DNA of 64,000 bases from contig NZ_SDPO01000001.1 of assembly GCF_004134865.1 (NCBI RefSeq), positions 682,001-746,000 of the forward strand, given 5' to 3'. Positions 26,391 through 36,181 of the stretch are shown piece by piece; position 1 is the first letter of the stretch, and the number at the start of each line of letters is the position of its first letter. A model generated the notes under the pieces. That model made no database searches. It saw only the letters and a list, made by a program, of their open reading frames with translations, and was not told where the DNA came from. The position numbers and the translations under genes were made by a program. The stretch comes from Agromyces fucosus (GTDB lineage Bacteria; Actinomycetota; Actinomycetes; Actinomycetales; Microbacteriaceae).

Positions 26391-28996
26391 TCGAGAGCAC
26401 CCAAGAGCATTCGGGCGTGCGGGACGTCGTCATCATCGGCGGAGGACCCGCGGCGCACCGGCTCGCCGACAGCCTGCACGCCCGCGACTCCGGCCGCGCA
26501 ATGCGCGTCACGGTCGTCGGTGAGGAGCTGCACCATCCGTACGACCGCGTCGCACTCAGCACGCGACTCGCGGATGGCGCGGCCGACCTGACCCTGCAGC
26601 CCTCGTCGATGTGGGACGACGACCACATCAGGCTCGTCACCGGCGAGCGCGTCGTCGCGATCGATCGAGAGGCGCAGACGGCCACGACGTCGAGCGGGCG
26701 AGCCCTGCACTGGGACGAACTCGTCTTCGCCACCGGCTCGAGTGCACCGGTGCCCGAACTCCCCGGCCGCGACCACGCCCGCGTCTACCGCACGATCGAC
26801 GACGTCGACGCCCTCGTGGCCGAGACCCGGGAGCTCGCTGATCGGCACGGGCGCCCCGCGCGGGTCGTCGTCGCCGGCGGCGGCCTCCTCGGTCTCGAGG
26901 CGGCAGGCGGCCTCGCCAAGCTCGGCGCGCACGCCGCGGTCGTGCACTCGGGCGGCTGGCTCATGTCGGCGCAGCTCGACGAAGGCGCCGGGCGCGCGCT
27001 CGGCCGCATCATCTCGGGGCAGGGCATCGGCCTGCACCTCGGCACCCGCCCGGCAGCGGTGCTCATCGAGGCCGACGCCGTCGTCGGGGTCGAACTGACC
27101 AACGGGCGCCGCATCGACGCCGACCTCGTCGTCTTCGCGATCGGCATCAGTCCTCGCGACGAACTCGCGCGCGACCTCGGACTCGAGCTCGGGCCGCGCG
27201 GCGGCATCGCGATCAGCACCGCGTGCGCGGCATCCGCTGCCCGGATCTGGGCGATCGGCGAGGTGGCGAGCTTCGAAGGGCGCTGCACCGGGCTCGTCGC
27301 CCCCGCCAACGCGATGGCCGAGGTCGTGGCCGACCGGCTGCTCGGCGGCGCAGCGGAGTTCACGAGCGTCGACGACGCGACGAAACTGAAGCTCTCGGGC
27401 GTCGATGTCGCGAGCTTCGGCGACGCACTCGCGCGCACCGAGCAGGCGCTCGAGATCGTCTACGCCGACCCGGCTCGCGGCCTCTACCAGAAGCTCGTCA
27501 TGACCGACGACGCGAAGACGCTGCTCGGCGGCATCTTCGTCGGTGACGCATCGCCTTACGCGTCGCTGCGCCCGATGCTCGGCATGCAGCTCTCGTCGGA
27601 GCCCGCCGCCTACCTCTCGGCATCCGGCATGGAGGCGCCCGCGGGTGACGAACTGCCGGCATCCGCTCTCGTCTGCGCTTGCAACAACGTCGCAGCGGGC
27701 ACGATCCGCGACGCGGTGAACGGCGACGAGCACACCGCGGGGTGCACCGAGCTCGGTGCGTTGAAGTCCTGCACGCGTGCAGGAACGCAGTGCGGGTCTT
27801 GCGTGCCGCTCGTGAAGAAGCTCATGGAGACCGAGCTCACCAAGGCGGGCATCACCCCGTCGCGGGCGCTGTGCGAGCACTTCGAGCTCTCGCGCCAGGA
27901 ACTCTTCGAGTCGATCCGCGTGCTCGAGCTCACCTCGTTCGACGAGATCGTCGCGCGGCTCGGCACCGGCCGCGGATGCGACGTGTGCAAGCCGGTCGTC
28001 GGCTCCATCCTGGCGACGCAGCACGGGTCGTACATCCTCGACGGCGGTCGCGGCGGGCTCCAGGACACCAACGACCGTGCAATGGCGAACATGCAGAAGG
28101 ACGGCACCTACTCGGTGGTGCCCCGTATCCCTGCGGGCGAGATCACGCCGGACAAGCTGTTGGTCATCGCCCAGGTCGCCACCGACTTCGGGCTCTACAC
28201 GAAGATCACCGGTGGTCAGCGCATCGACCTGTTCGGCGCCCGACTCGACCAGCTGCCCGACATCTGGAAGCGGCTGGTGGACGCCGGCTTCGAGTCGGGA
28301 CAGGCGTACGGCAAGGCGCTGCGCAACGTGAAGAGCTGCGTCGGCTCGACCTGGTGCCGCTTCGGCGTGCAGGACTCCGTCGCGATGGCCGTGCAGCTCG
28401 AGCTTCGCTATCGCGGCCTTCGATCACCGCACAAGCTCAAGTTCGGCGTCTCGGGGTGCGCCCGCGAATGCGCGGAGGCCCGTGGCAAGGACGTCGGCGT
28501 GATCGCCACCGACCAGGGCTGGAACATGTACGTCGGCGGAAACGGCGGCTTCCAGCCGGCGCACGCCCAACTGCTCGCGAGCGATCTCGACGACGAGACG
28601 CTGCTGAAGTACATCGACCGCTACATCATGTACTACGTGCGCACGGCCGACCGCCTGCAACGCACGGCTCGCTGGATCGAGGACATCGAGGGCGGACTCG
28701 ACCACGTGCGCGACGTCGTCGTGAACGACTCGCTCGGTCTCGCGGCGGAGCTCGAGGCCGCCGTCGACGCTCATGTGGGCTCCTACGAGGACGAGTGGGC
28801 CGCGACGCTCGCGGATCCCGAGCGCCTGCGGCGCTTCCGCTCCTTCGTGAACGCACCCGACCTGCCCGACCCCTCGATCGCCCAGGTGCCCGACGGACGC
28901 GGTCAGATGCGTCCGGCGACGCCTGAGGAACGCGAGCGCGGCGAAGCGGTGCTCATATCCGGCGCGTCGATCCCGGTTCGAAAGGTGGACGCATGA
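26387..28996 (+). CDS. nirB: NADH-dependent nitrite reductase large subunit (NirB)
   Basis: 869 residues. Reduces nitrite to ammonium using siroheme. In order: FAD-binding (VVIIGGGPAAHRLADSL), NAD-binding (VVAGGGLLGLEAAGGL, about 160-180), BFD-type 2Fe-2S domain (CACNNVAAGTIRDAV...CTRAGTQCGSC, about 420-485), and the siroheme/4Fe-4S domain with CVGSTWCRFG (about 645) and GVSGCARECAEA (about 685), whose four Cys bind the cluster. The start has a good GGAGG but is preceded by a decoy copy of the same site. ATGA overlap with cobA. Confidence 0.97.
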   Translation: MIESTQEHSGVRDVVIIGGGPAAHRLADSLHARDSGRAMRVTVVGEELHHPYDRVALSTRLADGAADLTLQPSSMWDDDHIRLVTGERVVAIDREAQTATTSSGRALHWDELVFATGSSAPVPELPGRDHARVYRTIDDVDALVAETRELADRHGRPARVVVAGGGLLGLEAAGGLAKLGAHAAVVHSGGWLMSAQLDEGAGRALGRIISGQGIGLHLGTRPAAVLIEADAVVGVELTNGRRIDADLVVFAIGISPRDELARDLGLELGPRGGIAISTACAASAARIWAIGEVASFEGRCTGLVAPANAMAEVVADRLLGGAAEFTSVDDATKLKLSGVDVASFGDALARTEQALEIVYADPARGLYQKLVMTDDAKTLLGGIFVGDASPYASLRPMLGMQLSSEPAAYLSASGMEAPAGDELPASALVCACNNVAAGTIRDAVNGDEHTAGCTELGALKSCTRAGTQCGSCVPLVKKLMETELTKAGITPSRALCEHFELSRQELFESIRVLELTSFDEIVARLGTGRGCDVCKPVVGSILATQHGSYILDGGRGGLQDTNDRAMANMQKDGTYSVVPRIPAGEITPDKLLVIAQVATDFGLYTKITGGQRIDLFGARLDQLPDIWKRLVDAGFESGQAYGKALRNVKSCVGSTWCRFGVQDSVAMAVQLELRYRGLRSPHKLKFGVSGCARECAEARGKDVGVIATDQGWNMYVGGNGGFQPAHAQLLASDLDDETLLKYIDRYIMYYVRTADRLQRTARWIEDIEGGLDHVRDVVVNDSLGLAAELEAAVDAHVGSYEDEWAATLADPERLRRFRSFVNAPDLPDPSIAQVPDGRGQMRPATPEERERGEAVLISGASIPVRKVDA

Positions 28997-29769
28997 CCGG
29001 CCGCGTGACCCTCGTCGGCGGCGGCCCCGGCCGAGAGGACCTGCTGACGCTCGCCGGTGCGCGTGCGCTCGCCGACGCCGACGTCGTGCTCTTCGACCGG
29101 CTCGCACCGCACGAGCGGCTGCACGAGCTCGCGCCGGGCGCCGAGCTCGTCGACGTCGGCAAGCGGCCCGGCCACCACGCCGTGCCGCAGCACGAGATCG
29201 AGGCGCTCCTGGTGGAGCACGCGCTCGCGGGGCGCCACGTCGTGCGGCTGAAGGGCGGCGATCCCTACGTGCTCGGGCGCGGCAGCGAGGAGGTGCTCGC
29301 CTGCCACGCCGCGGGAGTGCCGGTCGAGGTGATCCCGGGCGTCACGAGCGCCGTCGCCGTGCCCGGTGCCGCGGGAATCCCGCTCACGCACCGGGGCGTC
29401 AGCCACCTCTTCACGGTGGTCTCCGGCCATGCGCCGCTGACCGAGACCGAGCTGGAGCACCTCGCGGGGCTCGGCGGCACGATCGTCGTGCTCATGGGCG
29501 TGAACTCGCTGCCTTCCCTGACAGCCGGCCTCGCCCGGTACGGCATGCCCGCGCAGATGCCCGTCGCGATCATCGAGCGGGGCTTCCGGCCCGACCAGCG
29601 CACGACGATCGGCGACCTGGCCGACATCGTCGTCTCCGCGGGACGAGCCCGCGTCGCCTCCCCCGCGGTCGTCGTGGTCGGCGAGGTCGTACGCCTCGCG
29701 CACGACGGCGATGCCGGCGCCGCCGAGCTCATGGAGCGCGCGGCCGGCTTCACGGCGGTGGCCCGGTGA
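28993..29769 (+). CDS. cobA: Uroporphyrinogen-III C-methyltransferase
   Basis: 258 residues. Adds two methyl groups to uroporphyrinogen III to give precorrin-2, the siroheme precursor. VTLVGGGPGREDLLTLAGARALADADVV at the N-terminus and RLKGGDPYVLGRGSEE are the SAM-binding motifs; VIPGVTSAVAVPGAAGIPLTHRG is the product loop. It is a stand-alone methyltransferase with no CysG-type dehydrogenase domain. Overlaps nirB (ATGA) and the next gene (GTGA). Confidence 0.95.
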   Translation: MTGRVTLVGGGPGREDLLTLAGARALADADVVLFDRLAPHERLHELAPGAELVDVGKRPGHHAVPQHEIEALLVEHALAGRHVVRLKGGDPYVLGRGSEEVLACHAAGVPVEVIPGVTSAVAVPGAAGIPLTHRGVSHLFTVVSGHAPLTETELEHLAGLGGTIVVLMGVNSLPSLTAGLARYGMPAQMPVAIIERGFRPDQRTTIGDLADIVVSAGRARVASPAVVVVGEVVRLAHDGDAGAAELMERAAGFTAVAR

Positions 29770-30896
29770 GCGACCTCCTCGAGTGCGCACCAGGGTTCCG
29801 CGCCGACCAGCTCGCGGGATTCCGCATCGGCGTGACGAGCGACCGGCGCTCGGCCGACCTCATCGACGCCCTCGCCCGCCGCGGCGCGACCGTGATCCAT
29901 GCCCCGACGCTTCGCATGGCGAACGCCGTCAGCGACGATCCCGTCATCGCCGACACCCGCGCGATCATCGAGGCGCGGCCCGACGTACTGCTCGCCACGA
30001 CCGCCTACGGGGTGCGCCGCTGGTTCGAGGTCGCGGATGCCGCGGGGCTCGGCGAGGAGCTCGTCGACGCGCTCGCCGAGACGGCGATCCTGGTCCGCGG
30101 GCCGAAGGCACGCGGCGGCATCCGTGCTGCCGGACTGAACGACGTGGGCATGAGCGCCGAGGAGACCACCGAGTCCCTCATCGACGAGGTGCTCGCCACC
30201 CGGCCATCGGGGCTCACCGTCGCCGTGCAGCTGCACGGGTTCCTGAACCCGTCGCAGCTCGACCGCTTGCGCGACGCCCACGACCGGGTGCTGACCGTCG
30301 AGCCCTACCGCTGGATCGAACCCGACGAGACCGACGAACGGGTCGACCGCCTCATCGAGTCGGCCTGCAGCGGCGGGCTCGACTGCATCACCTTCACGAG
30401 CGCCCCCGCGGTGCACGCGCTGTTCGCCGCGGCGGAAGCGCGCGGTCGGCTCGAGGACCTGACCGACGCGATGTGCGGTCCGGTCGTCGCGGCGGCCGTC
30501 GGCCCGGTCACGGCGGCGCCGCTCATCTCGGCGGGCATCGAGCCGATCCAGCCCGAGCGCTTCCGCATGGGCGCACTCATCAGGCTCGTCTGCGAACACC
30601 TCGAATCGGAACGGGTGCTGCGCCTCGACACGCGTCACGGCCCGCTCGAACTCCGCGGCTCCGTGGTCGACGTCGGCGAGCGCCGAGTGGCGCTCGCACC
30701 CGTCGCCCTCATGATCCTCCGAGCGCTCGTGCAGGCGCGGGGTTCCGTCGTGGCGCGCGACCGGCTCACGTCCGCGCTGCCGGGCACCGACGACGAGCAC
30801 GCCCTCGAGGTCGCCCTGAGCCGCCTGCGCCAGACACTCGCCGTGCCCGGCCTCATCGCCACCGTCGTGAAGCGGGGGTACCGCATCGACGTGTGA
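29766..30896 (+). CDS. Uroporphyrinogen-III synthase fused to a winged-helix DNA-binding domain
   Basis: 376 residues from GTG 29766. Residues 1-275 follow the HemD fold (LAGFRIGVTSDRRSADLIDALARRGATVIHAPTLRM, ...GGLDCITFTSAPAVHALFAAAEA, VVAAAVGPVTAAPLISAGIEP). Residues 285-376 are an OmpR/PhoB-type winged helix (GSVVDVGERRVALAPVALMILRALVQARGSVVARDRL...EHALEVALSRLRQTL...VVKRGYRID). Such fusions occur beside nitrite or nitrate genes in other Actinobacteria. It may make the siroheme precursor and also act as a regulator that senses a tetrapyrrole. The main heme-pathway hemD would be elsewhere. Confidence 0.9.
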   Translation: MSDLLECAPGFRADQLAGFRIGVTSDRRSADLIDALARRGATVIHAPTLRMANAVSDDPVIADTRAIIEARPDVLLATTAYGVRRWFEVADAAGLGEELVDALAETAILVRGPKARGGIRAAGLNDVGMSAEETTESLIDEVLATRPSGLTVAVQLHGFLNPSQLDRLRDAHDRVLTVEPYRWIEPDETDERVDRLIESACSGGLDCITFTSAPAVHALFAAAEARGRLEDLTDAMCGPVVAAAVGPVTAAPLISAGIEPIQPERFRMGALIRLVCEHLESERVLRLDTRHGPLELRGSVVDVGERRVALAPVALMILRALVQARGSVVARDRLTSALPGTDDEHALEVALSRLRQTLAVPGLIATVVKRGYRIDV

Positions 30897-30936
30897 GCGT
30901 CGCCTCACACCGGCCGCCGTCACCGGTGAGCAGGTG

Positions 30937-30990
30937 GAGACGCAAGGTTTACGACCGGACCGATCCGCAGAAACACGACGTCAATAGCTT
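30937..30990 (+). promoter_or_regulatory. GlnR-like boxes and -10 for narK
   Basis: GAGAC (30937-30941), 6 bp, TTTAC (30948-30952), 6 bp, a non-matching box, 6 bp, GAAAC (30970-30974), then exactly 10 bp and TAGCTT (30985-30990). The upstream boxes are weak, but the GAAAC-N10-TAnnnT spacing matches the three other promoters of this module. Confidence 0.5.
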
Positions 30991-31032
30991 CGAGTCGAAG
31001 GATCCACTCGTGATCGAACCCCGGAGGCCCCG

Positions 31033-32433
31033 ATGACCCAGACCGTGAGCACCGCTCCCCCCGCGACATCCGCAGCACCTGAGACGACGGCCGCAGCACC
31101 CGAGCTGAGCATGCGCCGCGGGCGCTGGATCGACGGCTGGGACGCCGAGAACACCGAGCAATGGCAGTCGCAGGGCCGTGCCATCGCCCGGCGGAACCTG
31201 AACTGGTCGATCTTCGCCGAGTTCCTCGGGTTCGTCGTCTGGCAGCTCTGGTCGATCGTCGCCGTCATGCTCCCGAAGGCGGGCTTCGAGCTGACCACGA
31301 GCGAGATCTTCTGGCTCATCTCGATCCCGAGCCTCGTCGGCGCGACCCTGCGGATCCCGTACTCGTTCCTCGTGCCGAGGTTCGGCGGACGCAACTGGAC
31401 CATCATCTCCGCCGGGCTGCTGCTCGCACCGGTCATCGCGATGGTCGTCTGCGTTTCGAACCCCGAGACGCCGTTCCCGGTGCTGCTCGGCGCGGCCGCA
31501 CTCGCGGGCTTCGGCGGCGGCAACTTCGCCAGCTCCATGTCGAACATCACGTTCTTCTACCCGCAGCGCGAGAAGGGATGGGCCCTCGGATTGAACGCAG
31601 CGGGCGGCAACCTGGGCGCTGCGGTCGCCCAGTTCGTCGTGCCGATCGCGGTCACGATCGGCGCCGCTGCGACCCTGAACCTGCCGGTCGCCGGCTGGAT
31701 CTGGATCCCGTTCATCCTCGTCGCGATGTTCGGCGCCGCCCGCTACATGGACAACCTCTCGAACGCGAAGGCGGACCTCAGCGGATCGGCGGCCGCGCTC
31801 AAGGAGCCGCACCTGTGGCTGCTCTCGCTGCTCTACATCGGTACCTTCGGCTCGTTCATCGGCTTCGCGAGCGTCTTCCCGAAGCTGATCGCCGACCAGT
31901 TCCCGGAGTTCTCGGGCATCGCCGTCGGCGGCGCCTCCGTCTCCCTCGCGTTCCTCGGCGCGCTCGTGGGCTCACTCGCCCGCCCCTACGGCGGCCGACT
32001 CTCCGACCGGTTCGGCGGGGCGCGCATCACGATGGTCGCCTTCGCGTCGATGGCCCTCGTCACGGTCGCGGTGCTCCTGACGCTGCCGCTCGGCAACTTC
32101 TGGCTCTTCCTCGGCCTGTTCCTCCTCCTCTTCGCCTCGGCGGGCATCGGCAACGGCTCCACCTACCGGATGGTGCCCGTCGTGTTCGCGGTTCGCGGCG
32201 GCGGCACGGGCGACGTCTCGACCCAGCGCAAGGCCGCGGCCGCGCTCGGCCTCATCTCGGCCATCGGCGCCTACGGCGGCTTCCTCATCCCGCAGGCGCT
32301 GAACCTCTCGTTCCAGTCGACCGGCGGGTACGGCGCCGCGTTCGCCGGCTTCATCGCGGCATACGTGCTGCTGCTCGTGCTGACCTGGGCCGTGTACGTG
32401 CGGTCGGGCAAGCTCAGCGCCCACAAGATCTGA
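31033..32433 (+). CDS. narK: Nitrate/nitrite transporter (MFS, NarK family)
   Basis: 466 residues with 12 transmembrane helices after a 55-residue hydrophilic N-terminus. NarK signature segments are present: GGGNFASSMSNITFFYPQREKGWALGLNAAGGNLG and GIGNGSTYRMVPVVF. Imports nitrate or exports nitrite. Good GGAGG before ATG 31033. Followed 12 bp later by the nitrate reductase gene. Confidence 0.95.
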   Translation: MTQTVSTAPPATSAAPETTAAAPELSMRRGRWIDGWDAENTEQWQSQGRAIARRNLNWSIFAEFLGFVVWQLWSIVAVMLPKAGFELTTSEIFWLISIPSLVGATLRIPYSFLVPRFGGRNWTIISAGLLLAPVIAMVVCVSNPETPFPVLLGAAALAGFGGGNFASSMSNITFFYPQREKGWALGLNAAGGNLGAAVAQFVVPIAVTIGAAATLNLPVAGWIWIPFILVAMFGAARYMDNLSNAKADLSGSAAALKEPHLWLLSLLYIGTFGSFIGFASVFPKLIADQFPEFSGIAVGGASVSLAFLGALVGSLARPYGGRLSDRFGGARITMVAFASMALVTVAVLLTLPLGNFWLFLGLFLLLFASAGIGNGSTYRMVPVVFAVRGGGTGDVSTQRKAAAALGLISAIGAYGGFLIPQALNLSFQSTGGYGAAFAGFIAAYVLLLVLTWAVYVRSGKLSAHKI

Positions 32434-32445
32434 ATCGAGGCCAGC

Positions 32446-34572
32446 TTGACCCGTTCCGCCGACACCCACTGCCCGTACTGCGCGCTGCAGTGCGCGATGA
32501 CCCTCACCCCGACGGATGTCGCGGCAGACGCCGCAGCGGATGCCGCGGCCACGCCGGTGACCGTCGCGGGCCGCGACTTCCCGACCAATCGGGGCGGCCT
32601 CTGCAAGAAGGGCTGGACGTCGGCGGAACTCCTCCGGGCCCCGTCCCGCCTCGGCGCCCCGCTCGTGCGGGGCGCCGACGGCGTGCTGCACGAGGCGAGC
32701 TGGGAGGACGCGCTCGACCGCGTCGCGGCGTCGCTCCGCGGCATCCGCTCGGAGCACGGCGCCGACGCCGTGGGCGTCTTCGGGGGCGGCGGCCTCACGA
32801 ACGAGAAGGCGTACCTGCTCGGCAAGTTCGCGCGGCTCGCGCTCGGCACGAGCCGCATCGACTACAACGGCCGGTACTGCATGTCGTCGGCCGCGGCCGC
32901 CGGCAACCGCGCCTTCGGCGTCGACCGCGGACTGCCGTTCCCGCTCGAGGACCTCGACGACGCAGACACCATCCTGCTGCTCGGCACGAACGTCGCCGAG
33001 ACGATGCCGCCCTTCATCGGCCACCTGGCGGGCGCCCAGGCTGCCGGGGGCCTCGTCGTGGTCGACCCGCGACGCACCGCGACCGCCCGACTCACCGCCG
33101 ACGGCAAGGGGCTGCACCTGCAGCCGATGCCCGGCACCGACCTCGCCCTCCTGCTCGGCCTGATCCACATCGTCATCGCCGAGCGACTCGTCGACCTCGA
33201 CTACGTCGCCGCCCGCACCGTCGGATACGAGGCGATCCGCCGCAGCGTGGCGTCGTGGTGGCCCGAACGCGTGCAGTCCACGACCGGCGTGCCGGCACTG
33301 ACGCTCCGCCGGCTCGCGCGGCGCCTGGCCGCGGGCGGCAACGTGTACATCCTGACCGGCCGCGGCGTCGAGCAGCACGTCGACGGCACCGACACGGCGA
33401 CTGCGGCGATCAACCTGGCACTGCTCCTCGGCCTGCCCGGGCGCGTCGGCAGCGGCTACGGCACGCTCACTGGGCAGGGCAACGGGCAGGGCGGGCGGGA
33501 GCACGGCCAGAAGTGCGACCAGCTGCCCGGCTATCGCAAGATCACCGACCCCGAGGCACGGGCGCACGTCGCACGGGTGTGGGGAGTGTCGCCGAGCGCG
33601 ATCCCCGGTCCCGGCGTGCCGGCCGTCGAACTCCTGCGGTCACTCGGCGAGCCCGGCGGCGTGCGTGCGCTCCTCGTGCACGGATCGAACCTCGTCGTCT
33701 CCTCCCCGAACATCGCCAACGTGCGCGAGCGCATCGCCGCGCTCGACCTCCTCGTGGTCTGCGACTTCTTCCTCTCCGAGACGGCCGCCCTCGCCGACGT
33801 GGTTCTGCCGATCACGCAGTGGGCCGAGGAGGAGGGCACGATGACCTCGCTCGAGGGCCGCGTCATCCGTCGCCGTCGTGCCATCTCACCTCCTGCCGGC
33901 GTGCGCGACGAGCTCTGGATCCTCGCCGAGCTCGCTCGGCGGCTCGAGTGCACCGCGACGTTCGACACCGAGCCGGAGCTCGTCTTCGAGGAGCTGCGCC
34001 TCGCCTCAGAGGGCGGCATCGCCGACTACTCGGGCATCGACTACGCCATGCTCGACCGGGGCGAGGCCGTGTACTGGCCCTACCCGCGCGGCGGCACGGG
34101 CACCCCGCGGCTCTTCGCCGATCGCTTCGCCCACCCCGACGGGCTCGCACGACTCGTCGCCGTCTCGGTGCGGTCGTCCGCCCACCCCGCTCCGCGCCCC
34201 GGCGAGCTCACGCTCGTGACGGGCCGTCTGCTCGAGCACTACCAGAGCGGCGCGCAGACGCGGCGCGTGCCCGAGCTGGCCGACGCCCAGCCCGAGGCAC
34301 GGGCGGCGCTGCATCCGTCGACGGCTGAACGCCTGGGCGTGGCCGACGGCGAACTCGTCGAGCTCTCGAACGACCGGGGAACCGTGCGCTGCCGCGCGCG
34401 GCTCACGACCGACATCCGCCCCGACGCCGTCTTCCTGCCGTTCCACTACGGCGACGAGCAGGCGGCGAACCTGCTCACGTCGGACGCGGTCGACCCCGTC
34501 TCGGCGATGCCCGAGTTCAAGACCAACCTCGTGCGACTCGCACGCCTCATCGAGATCGAGGTGCCGGCATGA
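32446..34572 (+). CDS. nasC: Assimilatory nitrate reductase catalytic subunit (molybdenum)
   Basis: 708 residues from TTG 32446 (GAGG 5 bp before). Reduces nitrate to nitrite in the cytoplasm. N-terminal 4Fe-4S site HCPYCALQC...GLCKKGW; YNGRYCMSSAAAAGNRAFG carries the Mo-coordinating Cys; the molybdopterin-binding C-terminal domain begins near residue 585 (LTLVTGRLLEHYQSGAQTRRVPEL). No twin-Arg signal and no C-terminal 2Fe-2S domain; the next gene supplies the latter. Symbol given by analogy with Bacillus nas genes. Confidence 0.93.
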   Translation: MTRSADTHCPYCALQCAMTLTPTDVAADAAADAAATPVTVAGRDFPTNRGGLCKKGWTSAELLRAPSRLGAPLVRGADGVLHEASWEDALDRVAASLRGIRSEHGADAVGVFGGGGLTNEKAYLLGKFARLALGTSRIDYNGRYCMSSAAAAGNRAFGVDRGLPFPLEDLDDADTILLLGTNVAETMPPFIGHLAGAQAAGGLVVVDPRRTATARLTADGKGLHLQPMPGTDLALLLGLIHIVIAERLVDLDYVAARTVGYEAIRRSVASWWPERVQSTTGVPALTLRRLARRLAAGGNVYILTGRGVEQHVDGTDTATAAINLALLLGLPGRVGSGYGTLTGQGNGQGGREHGQKCDQLPGYRKITDPEARAHVARVWGVSPSAIPGPGVPAVELLRSLGEPGGVRALLVHGSNLVVSSPNIANVRERIAALDLLVVCDFFLSETAALADVVLPITQWAEEEGTMTSLEGRVIRRRRAISPPAGVRDELWILAELARRLECTATFDTEPELVFEELRLASEGGIADYSGIDYAMLDRGEAVYWPYPRGGTGTPRLFADRFAHPDGLARLVAVSVRSSAHPAPRPGELTLVTGRLLEHYQSGAQTRRVPELADAQPEARAALHPSTAERLGVADGELVELSNDRGTVRCRARLTTDIRPDAVFLPFHYGDEQAANLLTSDAVDPVSAMPEFKTNLVRLARLIEIEVPA

Positions 34573-36179
34573 GCCAGCTCAGGATCGTCCTCATCGGCTA
34601 CGGCCCCGTCGGCGCGCGCTTCGTCGAGGAGGTGCTGCCGGCCGTCGAGGACGGCTCCATCGCGCTCACCGTCGTCGCGGGTGAGGACGTCGAGGCGTAC
34701 AACCGGGTGCTCGTCGCCGAGTACGCCGTCGGCAACACCGAACTGGGCGCCATGCTCGTCGGCGACCGGGCAGCCGCAGAGGCCGCCGGTGCGCGCGTGC
34801 TGCTCGGCGTCGCCGCCACCTCGATCGATCGATCGGCACGGATCGTGCAGCTCGACTCCGGTGAGGAGCTCGAATACGACCGGGTCGTGTTCGCGACCGG
34901 GTCCCGGGCGAACGTGCCGACCCTCGACGGGGTCGAGCGGCACCGCCGCGACGCCGACTCGCTCCGGAAGTACGCCACGCAGCTCGTCGCGCGCGACGAC
35001 GCCCTGCCCGCGGGCATCACCGCCCTTCGCGATCTCGCCGACGCCGAGCGCGTGCTCGCGGCCGTGCAGTCGCGCAAGCGCATCATCGTGCTCGGCGCCG
35101 GCGTGCTCGGCCTCGAACTCGCACTCGCCGCCGCCCACGCCGGCGCGCAGGTCTGCGTCGTGCACCACGGCCCGCACCCGATGCCGCGCAACCTCGACCG
35201 GGGCGGCGGCCTCGTGCTCCGTGCGGCCCTGCGCCGATCGGGTGTCACGGTGGTCGCCCACAGCCGCGCGGAGGCCGTGGCGTTCCGCACCGACGACGAC
35301 GGCAGCCGTCGCTTCGACATGGTCGTCACCGCCGACGGCAAGCAGTTGCGCGGCGACCTGCTCGTGCTCTCCTGCGGAGTGAGCCCCCGCAACGAGCTCG
35401 CGACGCTCGCGGGCCTGCGCACGGCCGTCGGCGTCGTCGTCGGCGCGGGGCTCGCGAGCTGGACGGATCCCCACGTGTTCGCGATCGGCGATTGCGCCCA
35501 GGTCGTGCCGCGCACCGAGGAGCTCGCCGGGCAGCGCGTGCTCCCGGGGGCTCCCTCGGGGCTGATCGGACCGGGGTGGCGGCAGGCGGAGTGGCTGGCA
35601 GCGCACTTCATCGCGTCGGTGACGGACCACGGCTCGACGGATGCCGCGGCGCCCGCGGAACGCGACGCGATCGTGATGCTCAAGGCGGAGCACATCGACG
35701 TCGTCGCGGTCGGCGACATCTCGGCGGATCCGTGGGACGATGACGCCGTGCACCCGCGACGACGGGTCTCGCAGTGGGCGGACCCCGAGCACCTGCGGTA
35801 CGTGAAGATGGTGACGGAGGACGGTGCGCTCACGGGATTCGTGAGCGTCGGGATGCCGCGCACCGCCGCCGAGCTGACGCTCCTGTTCGAGCGGCGCGGC
35901 GAGCTGCCGGCCGATCGCTCGGTGCTGCTGCGCTTCGACGGCCCCGACTACGACCCGAGTGCCGATGCGGACGCCTTCGCGCCGGGCTCGACGGTGTGCT
36001 GGTGCAACGGGGTCACGGTGGGCCGCATCGAGGAAGCGGCCGTCTGCGGTGCCACCACGGTCGAGGGGGTGGGTCGGGAGACCCGTGCGGGCACCGGTTG
36101 CGGCGGTTGCAAGGGACGCGTCGCCGAGATCCTCGCCCGTGCGGCCGAGACCGACGAGACGCCGAGCGTCACGGCCTGA
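34569..36179 (+). CDS. NasB-like FAD oxidoreductase with 2Fe-2S domain, electron donor to nitrate reductase
   Basis: 536 residues, ATGA overlap with the nitrate reductase. FAD-binding IVLIGYGPVGARFVEEVL, NAD-binding IIVLGAGVLGLELALAAAHAG (about 175), second FAD motif VFAIGDCAQV, and a C-terminal BFD-type 2Fe-2S domain CWCNGVTVGRIEEAAV...GTGCGGCKGRV. The tight coupling shows it passes electrons from NAD(P)H to the Mo subunit. Convergent with moeA. Confidence 0.9.
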   Translation: MSQLRIVLIGYGPVGARFVEEVLPAVEDGSIALTVVAGEDVEAYNRVLVAEYAVGNTELGAMLVGDRAAAEAAGARVLLGVAATSIDRSARIVQLDSGEELEYDRVVFATGSRANVPTLDGVERHRRDADSLRKYATQLVARDDALPAGITALRDLADAERVLAAVQSRKRIIVLGAGVLGLELALAAAHAGAQVCVVHHGPHPMPRNLDRGGGLVLRAALRRSGVTVVAHSRAEAVAFRTDDDGSRRFDMVVTADGKQLRGDLLVLSCGVSPRNELATLAGLRTAVGVVVGAGLASWTDPHVFAIGDCAQVVPRTEELAGQRVLPGAPSGLIGPGWRQAEWLAAHFIASVTDHGSTDAAAPAERDAIVMLKAEHIDVVAVGDISADPWDDDAVHPRRRVSQWADPEHLRYVKMVTEDGALTGFVSVGMPRTAAELTLLFERRGELPADRSVLLRFDGPDYDPSADADAFAPGSTVCWCNGVTVGRIEEAAVCGATTVEGVGRETRAGTGCGGCKGRVAEILARAAETDETPSVTA

Positions 36180-36181
36180 GC

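Noticed and set aside
31161..34328. Open frame of over 1000 codons on the plus strand
   Set aside because: Shadow of narK and the nitrate reductase gene; arginine-rich nonsense, and the true frames have clear domain motifs.
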